From NCBI RefSeq assembly GCF_900100395.1, contig NZ_FNFB01000033.1, forward strand, positions 17,989 through 81,988: 64,000 nt of DNA, read 5' to 3'. This DNA is from Nonomuraea maritima. Its GTDB lineage: Bacteria > Actinomycetota > Actinomycetes > Streptosporangiales > Streptosporangiaceae. A model generated the notes under the pieces. The model was not told where the DNA came from. It searched no databases and saw nothing but the letters and a program-made list of their open reading frames with translations. Below are positions 51,814 through 60,583 of the stretch, in pieces. Positions within the stretch are counted from its first letter, which is position 1. Every line of letters begins with the position of its first letter. The position numbers and the translations under genes are program-made.

Positions 51814-53103
51814 CTAGCTGTCGACATTCTCGGAGACGCGCCGGCGAAGCTCCGCCAGGTCGATCTCCCGGACGCTGCCGTCGCCGGCGAGGTCCAGCGC
51901 GTGCGCCGCGCCGAACCCCATCGCCGCGCACGGGCCCATCACCCGGACGCTGGACAGGGCGGCGGCGTCGCCGTCGACGCAGCGTCCGGCGGCGACGAGG
52001 TTGTGGGCGCCGACGGGGATCAGGCTGCGGAGCGGCACGTAGTGCACATGGTCGGAGTCGTACGTCTCCCAGACGTATCCCTCCACCCGGTCGTGCAGCT
52101 CGATGGGCCAGGCGGTGCGGGCGACTGCGTCCTCGAACCGCACCCCGGACCGGACCTCGTCCACGGTGAGCTGGTGCACGCCGGCGATCCAGCGGGTCTG
52201 CCGGCGGCCGGGGAAGCCGTAGGTGCGGACCTTCGCCTCGCCGAACGCCTTCGGGAACTCCTCGCGGAGGAACTCAACGACCCGGTCGGCCTGCGCCCGG
52301 CCCTCCAGCTGGGCCCGAGAAGCCCTGACCGCCTGCAGCGGCGCCTCGACATGCGTCATGTTCATCACGGCGGTGTTCCGTCCGGGGAAGAAGAAGGCCA
52401 GGCCGTCGCGCCGTACCAGCCCGTACTGCTCCGCCTTCTCGTGGACGCGGGCGGCGAGCTCCTCCCGGCCGGGCTGGAACTCCTCCCGCAGGTTCTCCAG
52501 CCGGATCTGCTGCGAGCCCCACACCGTGCGCTCGGGGACCCGGCAGGGCATGCCGGCCTCCCAGGTCAGGGAGGCGTCGCCGCTGGCGTCGACGAACCCG
52601 GCCGCCGCCACCCGGACCAGTCCGTGCCGGGTGGCGAAGGTCGTGGTGCGGACGTGCCCGTCGCTCGCGTCGACGGTGAGCACGGACGCGCCGAGCACGA
52701 CCTGGATGCCCAGCGCGTGGACGAGGTTCTCGATCCACCGGCTGAGCGCGACCTCGTCGTAGCTGACGGTCATCGTGTGGGTTCTGTTGAAGTGGATGTC
52801 GTTCGTCCTGCCCAGGTCCTCGAACATCGGGTCGAAGATCCCGTGGGTCAGCTGGTGGTAGCCGGGCCCGTTGCCGTACACGCCGCAGAACAGCCCGATC
52901 AGGGAGTTGACGCACTGACCGCCGAGCACCGGCAGGGCGTCCACGAGGACGACGGATCGGCCGAGGCGGCGGGCCTCGACGGCCGCGGACAGGCCCGCGA
53001 TGCCGGCTCCGACCACGCAGATGTCCGCGGTGACTTCTTCCGGCGGGTGACCGCCGCTCTTGGTGACGGTGTTGATCTTGAGTTCGGTGAGCGGATGAGG
53101 CAA
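51814..53103 (-). CDS. FAD-dependent oxidoreductase (FAD_oxidored family)
   Basis: A 429-residue flavoprotein: dinucleotide motif ICVVGAGIAGLSAAVEARRL, then PVLGGQCVNSLIGLFCGVYG and FVDASGDASLTWEAGMP, typical of the PF12831 family, and a C-terminal FAD contact near DGDAAALSSVRVMGPCAAMG. No signal peptide. The substrate is unknown; position between two dehydratases suggests it oxidises an intermediate of the same pathway. Confidence 0.88.
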   Translation of the reverse strand: MPHPLTELKINTVTKSGGHPPEEVTADICVVGAGIAGLSAAVEARRLGRSVVLVDALPVLGGQCVNSLIGLFCGVYGNGPGYHQLTHGIFDPMFEDLGRTNDIHFNRTHTMTVSYDEVALSRWIENLVHALGIQVVLGASVLTVDASDGHVRTTTFATRHGLVRVAAAGFVDASGDASLTWEAGMPCRVPERTVWGSQQIRLENLREEFQPGREELAARVHEKAEQYGLVRRDGLAFFFPGRNTAVMNMTHVEAPLQAVRASRAQLEGRAQADRVVEFLREEFPKAFGEAKVRTYGFPGRRQTRWIAGVHQLTVDEVRSGVRFEDAVARTAWPIELHDRVEGYVWETYDSDHVHYVPLRSLIPVGAHNLVAAGRCVDGDAAALSSVRVMGPCAAMGFGAAHALDLAGDGSVREIDLAELRRRVSENVDS

Positions 53104-53125
53104 GGCTTCTCCTCGGAGGACGTGG

Positions 53126-54823
53126 TCAGGCGGGGGTCACCGGAAGGTCGTTGCCGCGCAGCGTCGCGCCACGGGCGAGGGGCTCGACCGACCGCGCGTA
53201 GACCGGGAGCCAGCCGGACGTCCCGCCGGGCACCCGGTGCCGCGCGCGCTCCTCGTGCCGCCGCGTCAGCTCCGCCTCGTCGATGAGCAGGTCGACGCGG
53301 CGGGTGGCCAGGTCGATCGCGATCCTGTCGCCGTCCGCGACCACGCCGAGCGGGCCGGGCAGGGCGGCCTCGGGGATGACCTCGCCGACGACGATGCCCT
53401 TGTTGACCAGGCCGGACAGCTGCCCGTCGGTCAGGACGGCCACGTGCTCGGTCAGCCCGGCGCCGTTGAGCGCGAAGACGGTCTGGGAGGCCATGCCCAT
53501 GCCGGGGCTGCCCACCGGGCCGAGCCCGCGCAGAACCAGGACGTCACCCTGTCGCACCACTCCGCCCTCGATGGCGGCGATCGCCGACGGGGCGTCGTCG
53601 AAGACGCGGGCCTGGCCCTCGAACGTGGTGGCCCGGACCTCGGTGACCGACAGCTTGACGATCGCCGAACCGGGGGCGAGCGAGCCGCGGACGACGACGA
53701 CGGTCGCGTGCCCGCCGCGCGGGTGCGCGAGCGGCCGGATGGCTTCTTCGTCCTTGACCATCGCCGAGGCGACCCGATCGGCCATCGTCTCGCCGGTGAC
53801 GGTGACCGCGTCGCCGGCGAGGCGGTCGCCGAGTTGCTTGAGGACCGCGAGTGCGCCGCCGGCGTCCTCGAACCGCTCGATCGTGTCCTCTCCGTTGGGC
53901 CGTACGGCGGACAGCGGACGGATCACCTCGGCGTACTCCTCGAACAGTGCGTACACGTCGACGTCGGTGTCCGCCTCGCGGGCGATCGCCTGCAGATGCT
54001 TGACGGTGTTGATGGAACCGCTCACCGCGAGCACCGCCATAACCGCGTTCGCGAACGCGCCGGGCGACAGGATCGTGCGCGGCCGGCGGCCCGCGAGCAC
54101 CGCCTCGACGATCGCGCGACCGCTCGCCCGGACGCTGTTCCACATCGCCTCGCTGTTCGCCCGCACCGGTGTCGAGCCCGGCAGCGTCATGCCGAGCGCC
54201 TCGGCGACGATGTGCATGGAGTTCGCGGTGCCCATCCCGGTGCACACGCCCGGTCCGGTGATCGCGCGGGCGCTCATGTCGCACAGGCCCTCGAACGTGA
54301 TGCCGCCGAACTTCAGGTGGCCCGCGTGCAGGAAGACGTCCTCGATGTCGACCGGCTCGCCGGTGTCGAGCCGCCCCGAGCTCTGGTAACCGCAGGACAG
54401 GACCAGCGTGGGGACGTCGAGCCGGGCGGCGGCCATCAGCTGGCCGGGGGTCGTCTTGTCGCAGGAGGCCAGGCAAACCATGCCGTCGAGCTGGGCGCCC
54501 TCGACCACGGCCTCGATGTCGTTGCTCAGCAGGTCTCGGCTCGACAGGACGTAGCCGCCGCTGCCGCCGGCGGCCATGATGAAGTCCGTCGGCGCGACGG
54601 TCCTGATCTCGAACGCCACGCCGCCCGCGTCCGCGACCGACTCCTTGACCGCGGCGGCGATGGGGTCGAGGTGACTGAAGCACGGGGAGAGCCCGGACGA
54701 CGAGTTCACGATCGCGATCTTCGGCTTGGTCAGGTCGTCGTCGGTGAGCCCGAGCGCGAACCACTGCGCGCGCCGTGTGGCCCAGCGGGGGCTGCCCTGC
54801 GGAAGGTTGCTGCGAAGAGTCAC
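53126..54823 (-). CDS. IlvD/Edd-family dehydratase
   Basis: A 565-residue Fe-S hydro-lyase. Cluster ligands are visible as Cys48 (GLSPCFSHLDPI), Cys121 (LASCDKTTPGQ, with the modified Lys123) and Cys194 (GPGVCTGMGTANSMH). Members dehydrate dihydroxy acids (IlvD) or sugar acids such as arabonate, xylonate and phosphogluconate. Catabolic context points to a sugar-acid or related hydroxy-acid dehydratase rather than valine synthesis. GTG start overlaps the permease stop (GTGA). Confidence 0.88.
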   Translation of the reverse strand: MTLRSNLPQGSPRWATRRAQWFALGLTDDDLTKPKIAIVNSSSGLSPCFSHLDPIAAAVKESVADAGGVAFEIRTVAPTDFIMAAGGSGGYVLSSRDLLSNDIEAVVEGAQLDGMVCLASCDKTTPGQLMAAARLDVPTLVLSCGYQSSGRLDTGEPVDIEDVFLHAGHLKFGGITFEGLCDMSARAITGPGVCTGMGTANSMHIVAEALGMTLPGSTPVRANSEAMWNSVRASGRAIVEAVLAGRRPRTILSPGAFANAVMAVLAVSGSINTVKHLQAIAREADTDVDVYALFEEYAEVIRPLSAVRPNGEDTIERFEDAGGALAVLKQLGDRLAGDAVTVTGETMADRVASAMVKDEEAIRPLAHPRGGHATVVVVRGSLAPGSAIVKLSVTEVRATTFEGQARVFDDAPSAIAAIEGGVVRQGDVLVLRGLGPVGSPGMGMASQTVFALNGAGLTEHVAVLTDGQLSGLVNKGIVVGEVIPEAALPGPLGVVADGDRIAIDLATRRVDLLIDEAELTRRHEERARHRVPGGTSGWLPVYARSVEPLARGATLRGNDLPVTPA

Positions 54824-55617
54824 CGGTTCCCGTCCTGAAGGCCGTAGACGGACTCGTGCCAGGGGATGAAGAAGCGTTTGAGGCCGTGGACCGCGAAGTA
54901 GAGCAGCAGTCCGAGGACCGACAGCAGGATGATCACCGCGAACAGCGCAGGGGCGTTCAGCTCGTTGAGCGTCCGCACCACCAGGTAGCCCAGCCCCTCG
55001 CTGCCGCCGAGGTACTCGCCGACGATCGTGCCGATGATCGCGAAGACGATGCCGACCTCCATGCCGGCGAAGACGTACGGCATGGTGCTCTTCAGTTCGA
55101 GGTGCCGGAACGTCTGCCACCTGCTCGCGTTGAGGCTGCGCATGACCTCGCGCTGTCCGGCCTCGACGGAGCGTACGCCGAGCTGCACGTTCAGCATGAT
55201 CGGGAAGAACGCCAGCATCGCCGACATGACCACCTTGGACGTCATCCCGAAGCCGAACCAGATGACGAAGAGCGGGATCAGCGCGACCTTCGGGACGACC
55301 TGGGAGGCGACGATCAGCGGCCGCAGGCCGCGCTCGATCCACGCCACCTTGCCGAGGACGACGCCCACCGCGACCCCGGACACCAGCGCGATCAGGAACC
55401 CGCCGATGGTCTCGATGGCCGTGACCTGGGCGTGCTGCCAGGTCAGCGGGTCGGTCACCACCGTCACGAGGCTCTCGGCGACCGTCAGCGGGGGCGGCAG
55501 CACCAGTTCGGAGACGCCGGTGACGCGGACGAACACATCCCAGGCGACGAAGAACGCCAGGAGGATCAGCGCTGTGCTGAGCCAGGGGAGCAGCCGTCTT
55601 GATCTTTCCCTCGTCAT
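54820..55617 (-). CDS. ABC transporter permease, NitT/TauT/SsuC type
   Basis: A 265-residue inner-membrane subunit with six helices and the EAA loop (MRSLNASRWQTFRHLELKST). GTIVGEYLGGSEGLGYLV is typical of the SsuC/TauC branch, which imports sulfonates, nitrate, aromatic acids or hydroxymethylpyrimidine. The ATPase gene ends 3 bases upstream and a substrate-binding protein precedes that. Confidence 0.92.
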   Translation of the reverse strand: MTRERSRRLLPWLSTALILLAFFVAWDVFVRVTGVSELVLPPPLTVAESLVTVVTDPLTWQHAQVTAIETIGGFLIALVSGVAVGVVLGKVAWIERGLRPLIVASQVVPKVALIPLFVIWFGFGMTSKVVMSAMLAFFPIMLNVQLGVRSVEAGQREVMRSLNASRWQTFRHLELKSTMPYVFAGMEVGIVFAIIGTIVGEYLGGSEGLGYLVVRTLNELNAPALFAVIILLSVLGLLLYFAVHGLKRFFIPWHESVYGLQDGNR

Positions 55618-55620
55618 GCC

Positions 55621-56457
55621 CTACTCCTCCTCGTCCAGAGCGTGGCGCAGATCGCGGACGATGGCGCCGAACTCCGGCTCGGTCTGCACGTCGATGCCGC
55701 GCGGCCGCTCGAAGCCGACGGACGTGATCCGGCGGATGCGGCCCGGCCGCGGCGTCAGGTGGACCACCCGGTCACCCAGGAAGACCGCCTCGGTGATGTC
55801 GTGGGTGACGAACACGACGGTCGCCTTCGTGGCCAGCGCGATGCGCTGCAGCTCGATGTTCATCCGTTCGCGGGTCAGCGCGTCGAGCGCGCCGAACGGC
55901 TCGTCCATCAGCAGCAGCTTCGGCCGGATGCTCAGGGCCCTGGCGATCGCGACCCGCTGGCGCATGCCTCCGGACAGCTCGCGAGGGTAGGACTTCTCGA
56001 ACCCCTTGAGCCCGACGAGTTCGGCGAGCTCGTACGCCCGCTCCCGCCGCTGCCGTCCGTCCAGCCCGCGCAGCCGTAACGGGAGGGAGATGTTGTCGGC
56101 GACGGAGTACCACGGGAAGAGGTTGGCCTCCTGGAACACGACCCCGAGCTGGGATACCACGGAGGAGTCGACCTTGGCGCCGTTCCACAGCGACCTGCCC
56201 TCGACCATGATCTGGCCGGTGGTCGGGCTGAGCAGACCGGCCAGCATGCGCAGCAGCGTGGTCTTCCCGCAGCCGGACCTGCCGATCAGCGACACGAACT
56301 CGCCGTCGCTGATCGTCAGGTGGATGTCGGACAGGGCGTGCGTGCTCGCCCGCTTGGTGTGGAACTCCTTGCCGATGCCGACCAGCTGGAGCTTGGCGGG
56401 CGCCGGAGGCCGGGCGTTCGTGGACTGGTGGAGCGTCTCGGCGCTGTCGGTGGGCAT
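55621..56457 (-). CDS. ABC transporter ATP-binding protein, SsuB/TauB type
   Basis: A 278-residue ATPase with Walker A LIGRSGCGKTTLLRM, the signature ELSGGMRQRVAIARAL, Walker B KLLLMDEPFGALD and the switch His in FVTHDITEA. It should energise the neighbouring permease. ATG 56457 (MPTDSAET) is used. Confidence 0.94.
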   Translation of the reverse strand: MPTDSAETLHQSTNARPPAPAKLQLVGIGKEFHTKRASTHALSDIHLTISDGEFVSLIGRSGCGKTTLLRMLAGLLSPTTGQIMVEGRSLWNGAKVDSSVVSQLGVVFQEANLFPWYSVADNISLPLRLRGLDGRQRRERAYELAELVGLKGFEKSYPRELSGGMRQRVAIARALSIRPKLLLMDEPFGALDALTRERMNIELQRIALATKATVVFVTHDITEAVFLGDRVVHLTPRPGRIRRITSVGFERPRGIDVQTEPEFGAIVRDLRHALDEEE

Positions 56458-56480
56458 CGGACTCCTTCGGATCAGCTGAC

Positions 56481-57548
56481 TCAGGCCTTGGGCAGCAGGC
56501 TGTTGTCGAACCAGGAGCCGGCGTCCGCGCCGGACTTGGCCAGGCCGGCGGCGGTGAGCTCGGTGTACCCGGCCGCCCAGGCCGCCTGGTCGGTGACGAG
56601 GAGCGGCTTGCTCGGATCGCCGCCGGTCCAGCTTTCCCGCAGCAGGGTGAGGCTCGCCTTGGCGATCTTGTCGTCGTCGAGGGTGGCGAAGGAGTACCTG
56701 GTGCGCAGCTGCTTGACGGTCTCGTCGAGCGACTCGTCCGCCACGATCGCCGACAGGGCGTCGTCGATCCCGGCCATGAACGCCTGCAGCGTCCCGGAGT
56801 CGTTCTTGAGGGCGTCCTTGCTGGTGACGTACACCTGAAGGTCTGATTTGACGGTCTCGCCGGGGTTGAACAGGCCGACGTCGGGGTTCTGCGCTGTGAG
56901 GATCGTGGCGGTGTCGACGCTGACCACGTACCCGGCCAGGCGTCCCTGCTCCACGAGGCTGAACGTGCCGGGGGTGAGGCCGACGACCTGGCGCTTGGTC
57001 TGCTCGGGGTCGATCCCGGCGTTGGCCAGCACGAGCGAGACCACCTTGTCGCTGGTGCCGCCCTCGGAGGGCACGCCCATCGTCTGGCCGACGAAGTCCT
57101 CGGGCTTGGCGAGCGGGTGGCGCTTCTTGCTGTACACGAAGCGCAGGGACGAGCCCCGGCTGAGCGTGCCGATGGTGACCAGCGGCTGTCCGGTGTCGGC
57201 GACCGCGGTCATGACGTCGATCTGGCCGAGCCGGGTGATGGGGGCGATGCCCGACAGCAGCGTCTGCATGGCCTGCGGCGACCCCTTCACGGGCTGCAGG
57301 GTGACGTCGAGGCCGTGCTTCTTGAAGTGGCCTCCCGCGACGGCGAGCAGCTCGGGTGTGAGGGAGAGGGTTTCGAGCGGCAGATAGCTCAGGAACGTGA
57401 CCTTCCCGCTGCCGTCCGCGCCGGCGTCGCCGGAACCGCATCCGGCCAGCAGCGCGGGACCGGCGGTCGCGGCGGCCAGGGCGAAGGCGGAGCGCCGGAG
57501 GAACGACCTGCGGCTGAGGGACGCCGAGGCGAGTGTGGTGGAAGACAC
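56481..57548 (-). CDS. ABC substrate-binding lipoprotein, NitT/TauT type
   Basis: A 355-residue NMT1/THI5-like binding protein. The N-terminus has twin arginines (LSRRSFLRRSA) and a lipobox LLAGC with Cys37, so it is probably Tat-exported and lipid-anchored. GQTMGVPSEGGTSDKVVSLV and the repeated alpha/beta lobes follow. It captures the transporter's substrate outside the cell. Gene order binding protein, ATPase, permease, dehydratase suggests the imported compound is the pathway substrate. Confidence 0.9.
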   Translation of the reverse strand: MSSTTLASASLSRRSFLRRSAFALAAATAGPALLAGCGSGDAGADGSGKVTFLSYLPLETLSLTPELLAVAGGHFKKHGLDVTLQPVKGSPQAMQTLLSGIAPITRLGQIDVMTAVADTGQPLVTIGTLSRGSSLRFVYSKKRHPLAKPEDFVGQTMGVPSEGGTSDKVVSLVLANAGIDPEQTKRQVVGLTPGTFSLVEQGRLAGYVVSVDTATILTAQNPDVGLFNPGETVKSDLQVYVTSKDALKNDSGTLQAFMAGIDDALSAIVADESLDETVKQLRTRYSFATLDDDKIAKASLTLLRESWTGGDPSKPLLVTDQAAWAAGYTELTAAGLAKSGADAGSWFDNSLLPKA

Positions 57549-57632
57549 CGTCTATCTCCTCTTTTCGATCTGACCAGCCCTCACACCCCGAAGCCGGTCA
57601 AGATGAGCGTCGCCCTACCTGGCCGTGGCGGG

Positions 57633-58433
57633 CTACCTGCCTTTCCGGATAGCGGAAGGGGTGCGCGGCCGAGTTCGCCGCCGGCGCGCTCCCAGGGCAT
57701 TCGAGATCCCGCGCGCGCTGGCCTGGACCAGGTAGGCGAGGTTGGGAGTGTGCGACTCGGTGTGCGGCACGATCAGTGAAAGAGCCGCGACGACGGTGTT
57801 GTCGGGGTTGTGGATGGGCGCGGCGAGCGAGGCGTACGCCGGGTTGATCTGCCGGTCGCTGATGGCGTACCCGGAGCGCCGGATCTGCGCGAGCACCTGC
57901 CGCAGCTCGCGCGGGTTCGAACAGGTCCTCGAGGTGTACGACCTCAGCGGCCCGCCGATGACCTCCTCCTGGAGTTCGGCGGGGGCGTGCGCGAGCAGCA
58001 CCAGCCCGACGGCGGTGGCGTGCATGGGGTAGCGGCCGCCCACGCGCGGGCGCTCACTCGCCGTCTCGGGGCTGACGAAGCGCTCCACGAAAACGACCTC
58101 GTCCTTCTCCCGGACGGCGAGGTGCACTCCCCGGTGGGTCGCCTCGAAGAGGTCCTGCATGAACGGCAGGGCGATGCGTTGCAGGCCGACCGACCGGGGG
58201 GCGAGCGCCGCCACCTCCCACAGGCGCAGCCCGATCCGGTAGTCGCCGAAGTCGTCGCGTTCGAGCCCGCCCCACTGGTGCAGCTCGGTCACGATGCGAT
58301 GGGTGGTCGTGAGCGGCACGCCGGAGCGGCGGCTGATCTCAGAAAGGCTGAGACCGCCTTGGGCTTCTTTGCAGGTGTCCAGGATGTGTAAGGCGCGCCG
58401 CAGGACGGACCTACGCTCTTCCGCCATCTTCAC
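57633..58433 (-). CDS. IclR-family transcriptional regulator
   Basis: A 266-residue regulator: winged HTH (LSLSEISRRSGVPLTTTHRI) and the IclR effector domain (HRGVHLAVREKDEVVFVERF, MHATAVGLVLLAHAP, YAISDRQINPAYASLAAPI). It lies 84 bases upstream of the binding-protein gene and is the likely local regulator of the import/dehydratase operon. A second, similar IclR protein is encoded directly upstream. Confidence 0.92.
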   Translation of the reverse strand: MKMAEERRSVLRRALHILDTCKEAQGGLSLSEISRRSGVPLTTTHRIVTELHQWGGLERDDFGDYRIGLRLWEVAALAPRSVGLQRIALPFMQDLFEATHRGVHLAVREKDEVVFVERFVSPETASERPRVGGRYPMHATAVGLVLLAHAPAELQEEVIGGPLRSYTSRTCSNPRELRQVLAQIRRSGYAISDRQINPAYASLAAPIHNPDNTVVAALSLIVPHTESHTPNLAYLVQASARGISNALGARRRRTRPRTPSAIRKGR

Positions 58434-58477
58434 CGCCTCGTCCAGTGATGACCGTCGATCATCGTTGGGTAAGTAAC

Positions 58478-58503
58478 AAGACTTTTCCTGATAAGAAGGT
58501 CTT
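58478..58503. promoter_or_regulatory. Candidate operator upstream of the first IclR gene
   Basis: AAGAC and GTCTT, 16 bases apart, form an inverted repeat extended by partial pairing, in a strikingly AT-rich patch between the two IclR genes and 45 bases before the first IclR start. Autoregulatory IclR binding is a reasonable inference. Confidence 0.45.
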
Positions 58504-58550
58504 TTAATCCTGTAACGGGACGACTCGGAGATAACGCCGTCCCCGCGAGG

Positions 58551-59333
58551 TCAGCAGGGCTGCCTCAACGTGGGCAGCGCACGGGCGATGCCGCGCGCGG
58601 CGCCTCGGATGGCGAGGGCGAGCGCGGCGGGTTGCGCCCCGTCGGCGCGCACCACCAGCGACACGGCGGCGATCGCGGTGCCGTCGGCGGAGAAGATGGG
58701 GGCGGCGACCGACAGGGCGTCCAGCGTGACCTGCCCGTCGCTCACGGCGTAACCGTCACGGCGGATGTCGGCCAGCATCTGCCGCAGCACCATCGGATCG
58801 GTCACGGTCTTCGACGTGTACGCGGGCAGCGGCGCGGCCAGCACCTGTTCCTGCACCTCCGGCGCCGCGTGCGCGAGCAGCGCGAGCCCCACGCCGGTGG
58901 CGTGCAGGGCGAACCGCCCGCCGACCCGGGTCAGCACGGGCACGGCATGCCGGCCCGCGATGCGCTCGACGAACACGACCTCCAGCCCGTCACGCACGGC
59001 GAACTGCACGTTCTCGTGGGTCAGCTCGTAGAGGTCCTCCAGGAAGGGCAGCGCGGCCTCGCGCAGGCCGAGGCCGCGCGGGGCCAGCGAGCCCACCTCC
59101 CACAACCGCAGCCCGATCCGCAGCCGCCGGTCAGGGCCGCGTTCGAGCGCGCCCCACGCGACGAGCTCGCTGACCCGGCGGTGCGCGGTCGGCACGGAGA
59201 GCCCCGCCCGGCGGGCCAGCTCGCTGAGCGTCAGCGCGGGGGTGTCCGGACCGAACGCGGCCAGTAAGGCGAGCACCTTGCCGGTGACCGTCCTGCACCG
59301 ATCGGCCGCCGCGGAGGGAGGTGGGACGGGCAC
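58551..59333 (-). CDS. Second IclR-family transcriptional regulator
   Basis: A 260-residue IclR protein with HTH LTLSELARRAGLSVPTAHRR and effector domain (VQFAVRDGLEVVFVERIAGR, LHATGVGLALLAHA, YAVSDGQVTLDALSVAAPI). It is clearly similar along its length to the IclR protein encoded just downstream, suggesting tandem duplication. GTG 59333 follows AGGGAGCGC. It ends the Rieske oxygenase gene group and probably regulates it. Confidence 0.9.
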   Translation of the reverse strand: MPVPPPSAAADRCRTVTGKVLALLAAFGPDTPALTLSELARRAGLSVPTAHRRVSELVAWGALERGPDRRLRIGLRLWEVGSLAPRGLGLREAALPFLEDLYELTHENVQFAVRDGLEVVFVERIAGRHAVPVLTRVGGRFALHATGVGLALLAHAAPEVQEQVLAAPLPAYTSKTVTDPMVLRQMLADIRRDGYAVSDGQVTLDALSVAAPIFSADGTAIAAVSLVVRADGAQPAALALAIRGAARGIARALPTLRQPC

Positions 59334-59349
59334 GATGCGCTCCCTGTGA

Positions 59350-60309
59350 TCAGAGGTCGAGAACCAGCCGGGGAGAGGTGGCGCGGGACACACAGATCAT
59401 CATGATGTCGCCGGCCGCCCGTTCCTCGGCGGTGAGAACCGCGTCACGGTGGTCGGGCAGGCCGTCGAGCACGACGGTCTCGCAGGTGCCGCAGGTGCCC
59501 TCCTGACAGGACGACAGGACGGAGAGGCCCGACTCCTCGATCACCTGGAGGATCGAGGAGTCAGGAGGCACCGGCAGGACCTTGCCCGATCGGGCCAGTT
59601 CCACCACGAACGCGTGGTTCGGGCCGTCGTCCGCCTTCGGGGAGAACCGCTCGACGTGCAGGACGCCCGGCGGCCACGACGCGCCGCGCTCCTCCACCGC
59701 CGCCAGCAGCGGTTCAGGGCCGCAGCAGTAGATGGCCGTGCCCGGGTCGGGGTCCGCCAGCAGGGTGTCGAGGTCGAGCAGCCCGGTCTCGTCCTGGGGC
59801 CGCACGCTGACGCGGTCACCGTAGGCGGCGGTCAGCTGCTCGTGGAAGGCCATCGAGGCGCGCCGCCGGCCGCCGTACACGAGCCGCCAGTCGGCGCCGG
59901 CCGCCTCGGCGGCGGAGATCATGGGCAGGATCGGCGTGATGCCGATGCCGCCCGCGATGAACAGGTAGCGCCGCGAGGCCACCAGGGGGAAGTGGTTGCG
60001 CGGGCCACGGATGCGTACTTCGCTTCCCGTGGTCAGCTCGTCGTGGACGTGGCGGGAACCGCCGCGGCCGTCGGGTTCGCGCAGCACGGCGATCCGTAAC
60101 GCGGACCGGTCCTCCGGGTCGCCGCACAGGGAGTACTGACGGACGAGATCGGGCCGCAGCACCAGGTCCACATGCGCTCCTGGCTCCCAGGGCGGGAACG
60201 GTTCACCGTCCAGCGCGGCGAGCGTCAGCAGGACCACGCCGTCGGCGACGGTCTCCGCGCGGTCGACCACGCAGACCAGGTCACGCTCGGTCATGGTGGG
60301 GGTGCTCAC
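59350..60309 (-). CDS. PDR/VanB-type ferredoxin oxidoreductase
   Basis: A 319-residue reductase with flavin domain (RQYSLCGDPED), NAD domain (LFIAGGIGITPILPMI, YCCGPEPLL) and a C-terminal plant-type 2Fe-2S ferredoxin (CQEGTCGTCETVV and a last Cys in IMMIC). It carries electrons from NAD(P)H to the Rieske oxygenase encoded upstream. GTG 60309 and ATG 60294 are both possible starts. The start lies inside the first unit of a 32-base tandem duplication. Confidence 0.92.
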   Translation of the reverse strand: MSTPTMTERDLVCVVDRAETVADGVVLLTLAALDGEPFPPWEPGAHVDLVLRPDLVRQYSLCGDPEDRSALRIAVLREPDGRGGSRHVHDELTTGSEVRIRGPRNHFPLVASRRYLFIAGGIGITPILPMISAAEAAGADWRLVYGGRRRASMAFHEQLTAAYGDRVSVRPQDETGLLDLDTLLADPDPGTAIYCCGPEPLLAAVEERGASWPPGVLHVERFSPKADDGPNHAFVVELARSGKVLPVPPDSSILQVIEESGLSVLSSCQEGTCGTCETVVLDGLPDHRDAVLTAEERAAGDIMMICVSRATSPRLVLDL

Positions 60310-60366
60310 GCCAGGCCTCCGTTCCCTCGGGCGCTGCTCACGCTCGGCCTCCGTTCCCTCGGGCTT
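60303..60366. repeat. 32-base tandem duplication
   Basis: Two adjacent 32-base units (60303-60334 and 60335-60366) share TGCTCACGC and GGCCTCCGTTCCCTCGGGC. The repeat covers the end of the 81-residue gene and the start of the reductase gene. As 32 is not a multiple of three, the duplication changed the small protein's tail. Confidence 0.75.
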
Positions 60367-60583
60367 CTGGGCTGCCCAAGGCAGGGGGAAGGGGCTCGAA
60401 GGCGGCGGGCTGTTCGGGGTGGTGGCCTTCGGGGTGGGCGAGCAGCCATTCCCACAGCTCGACGGGGTCCTCGAAGTCGTGCGCGGCGCCGCAGTGACAC
60501 ACGCCCGTCAGCACGTCGGTGCCCGGTTGCCAGTGGACCCGGTAGACGGTGTCGCCGTGCAGCATGGCGGTCCGGTCACTCAT
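60338..60583 (-). CDS. Small conserved-looking protein of the Rieske operon (81 aa)
   Basis: An 81-residue soluble protein with VYRVHWQPGTDVLTGVCHCG followed by AAHDFEDPVELWEWLLAH and a His-rich HPEGHHP. The Cys-x-Cys with nearby His might bind a metal. Its ATG overlaps the oxygenase stop (ATGA), so it is coupled to that gene. I do not know its function; an accessory role in oxygenase assembly is only a guess. The last residues come from the tandem duplication. Confidence 0.7.
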   Translation of the reverse strand: MSDRTAMLHGDTVYRVHWQPGTDVLTGVCHCGAAHDFEDPVELWEWLLAHPEGHHPEQPAAFEPLPPALGSPEARGNGGRA

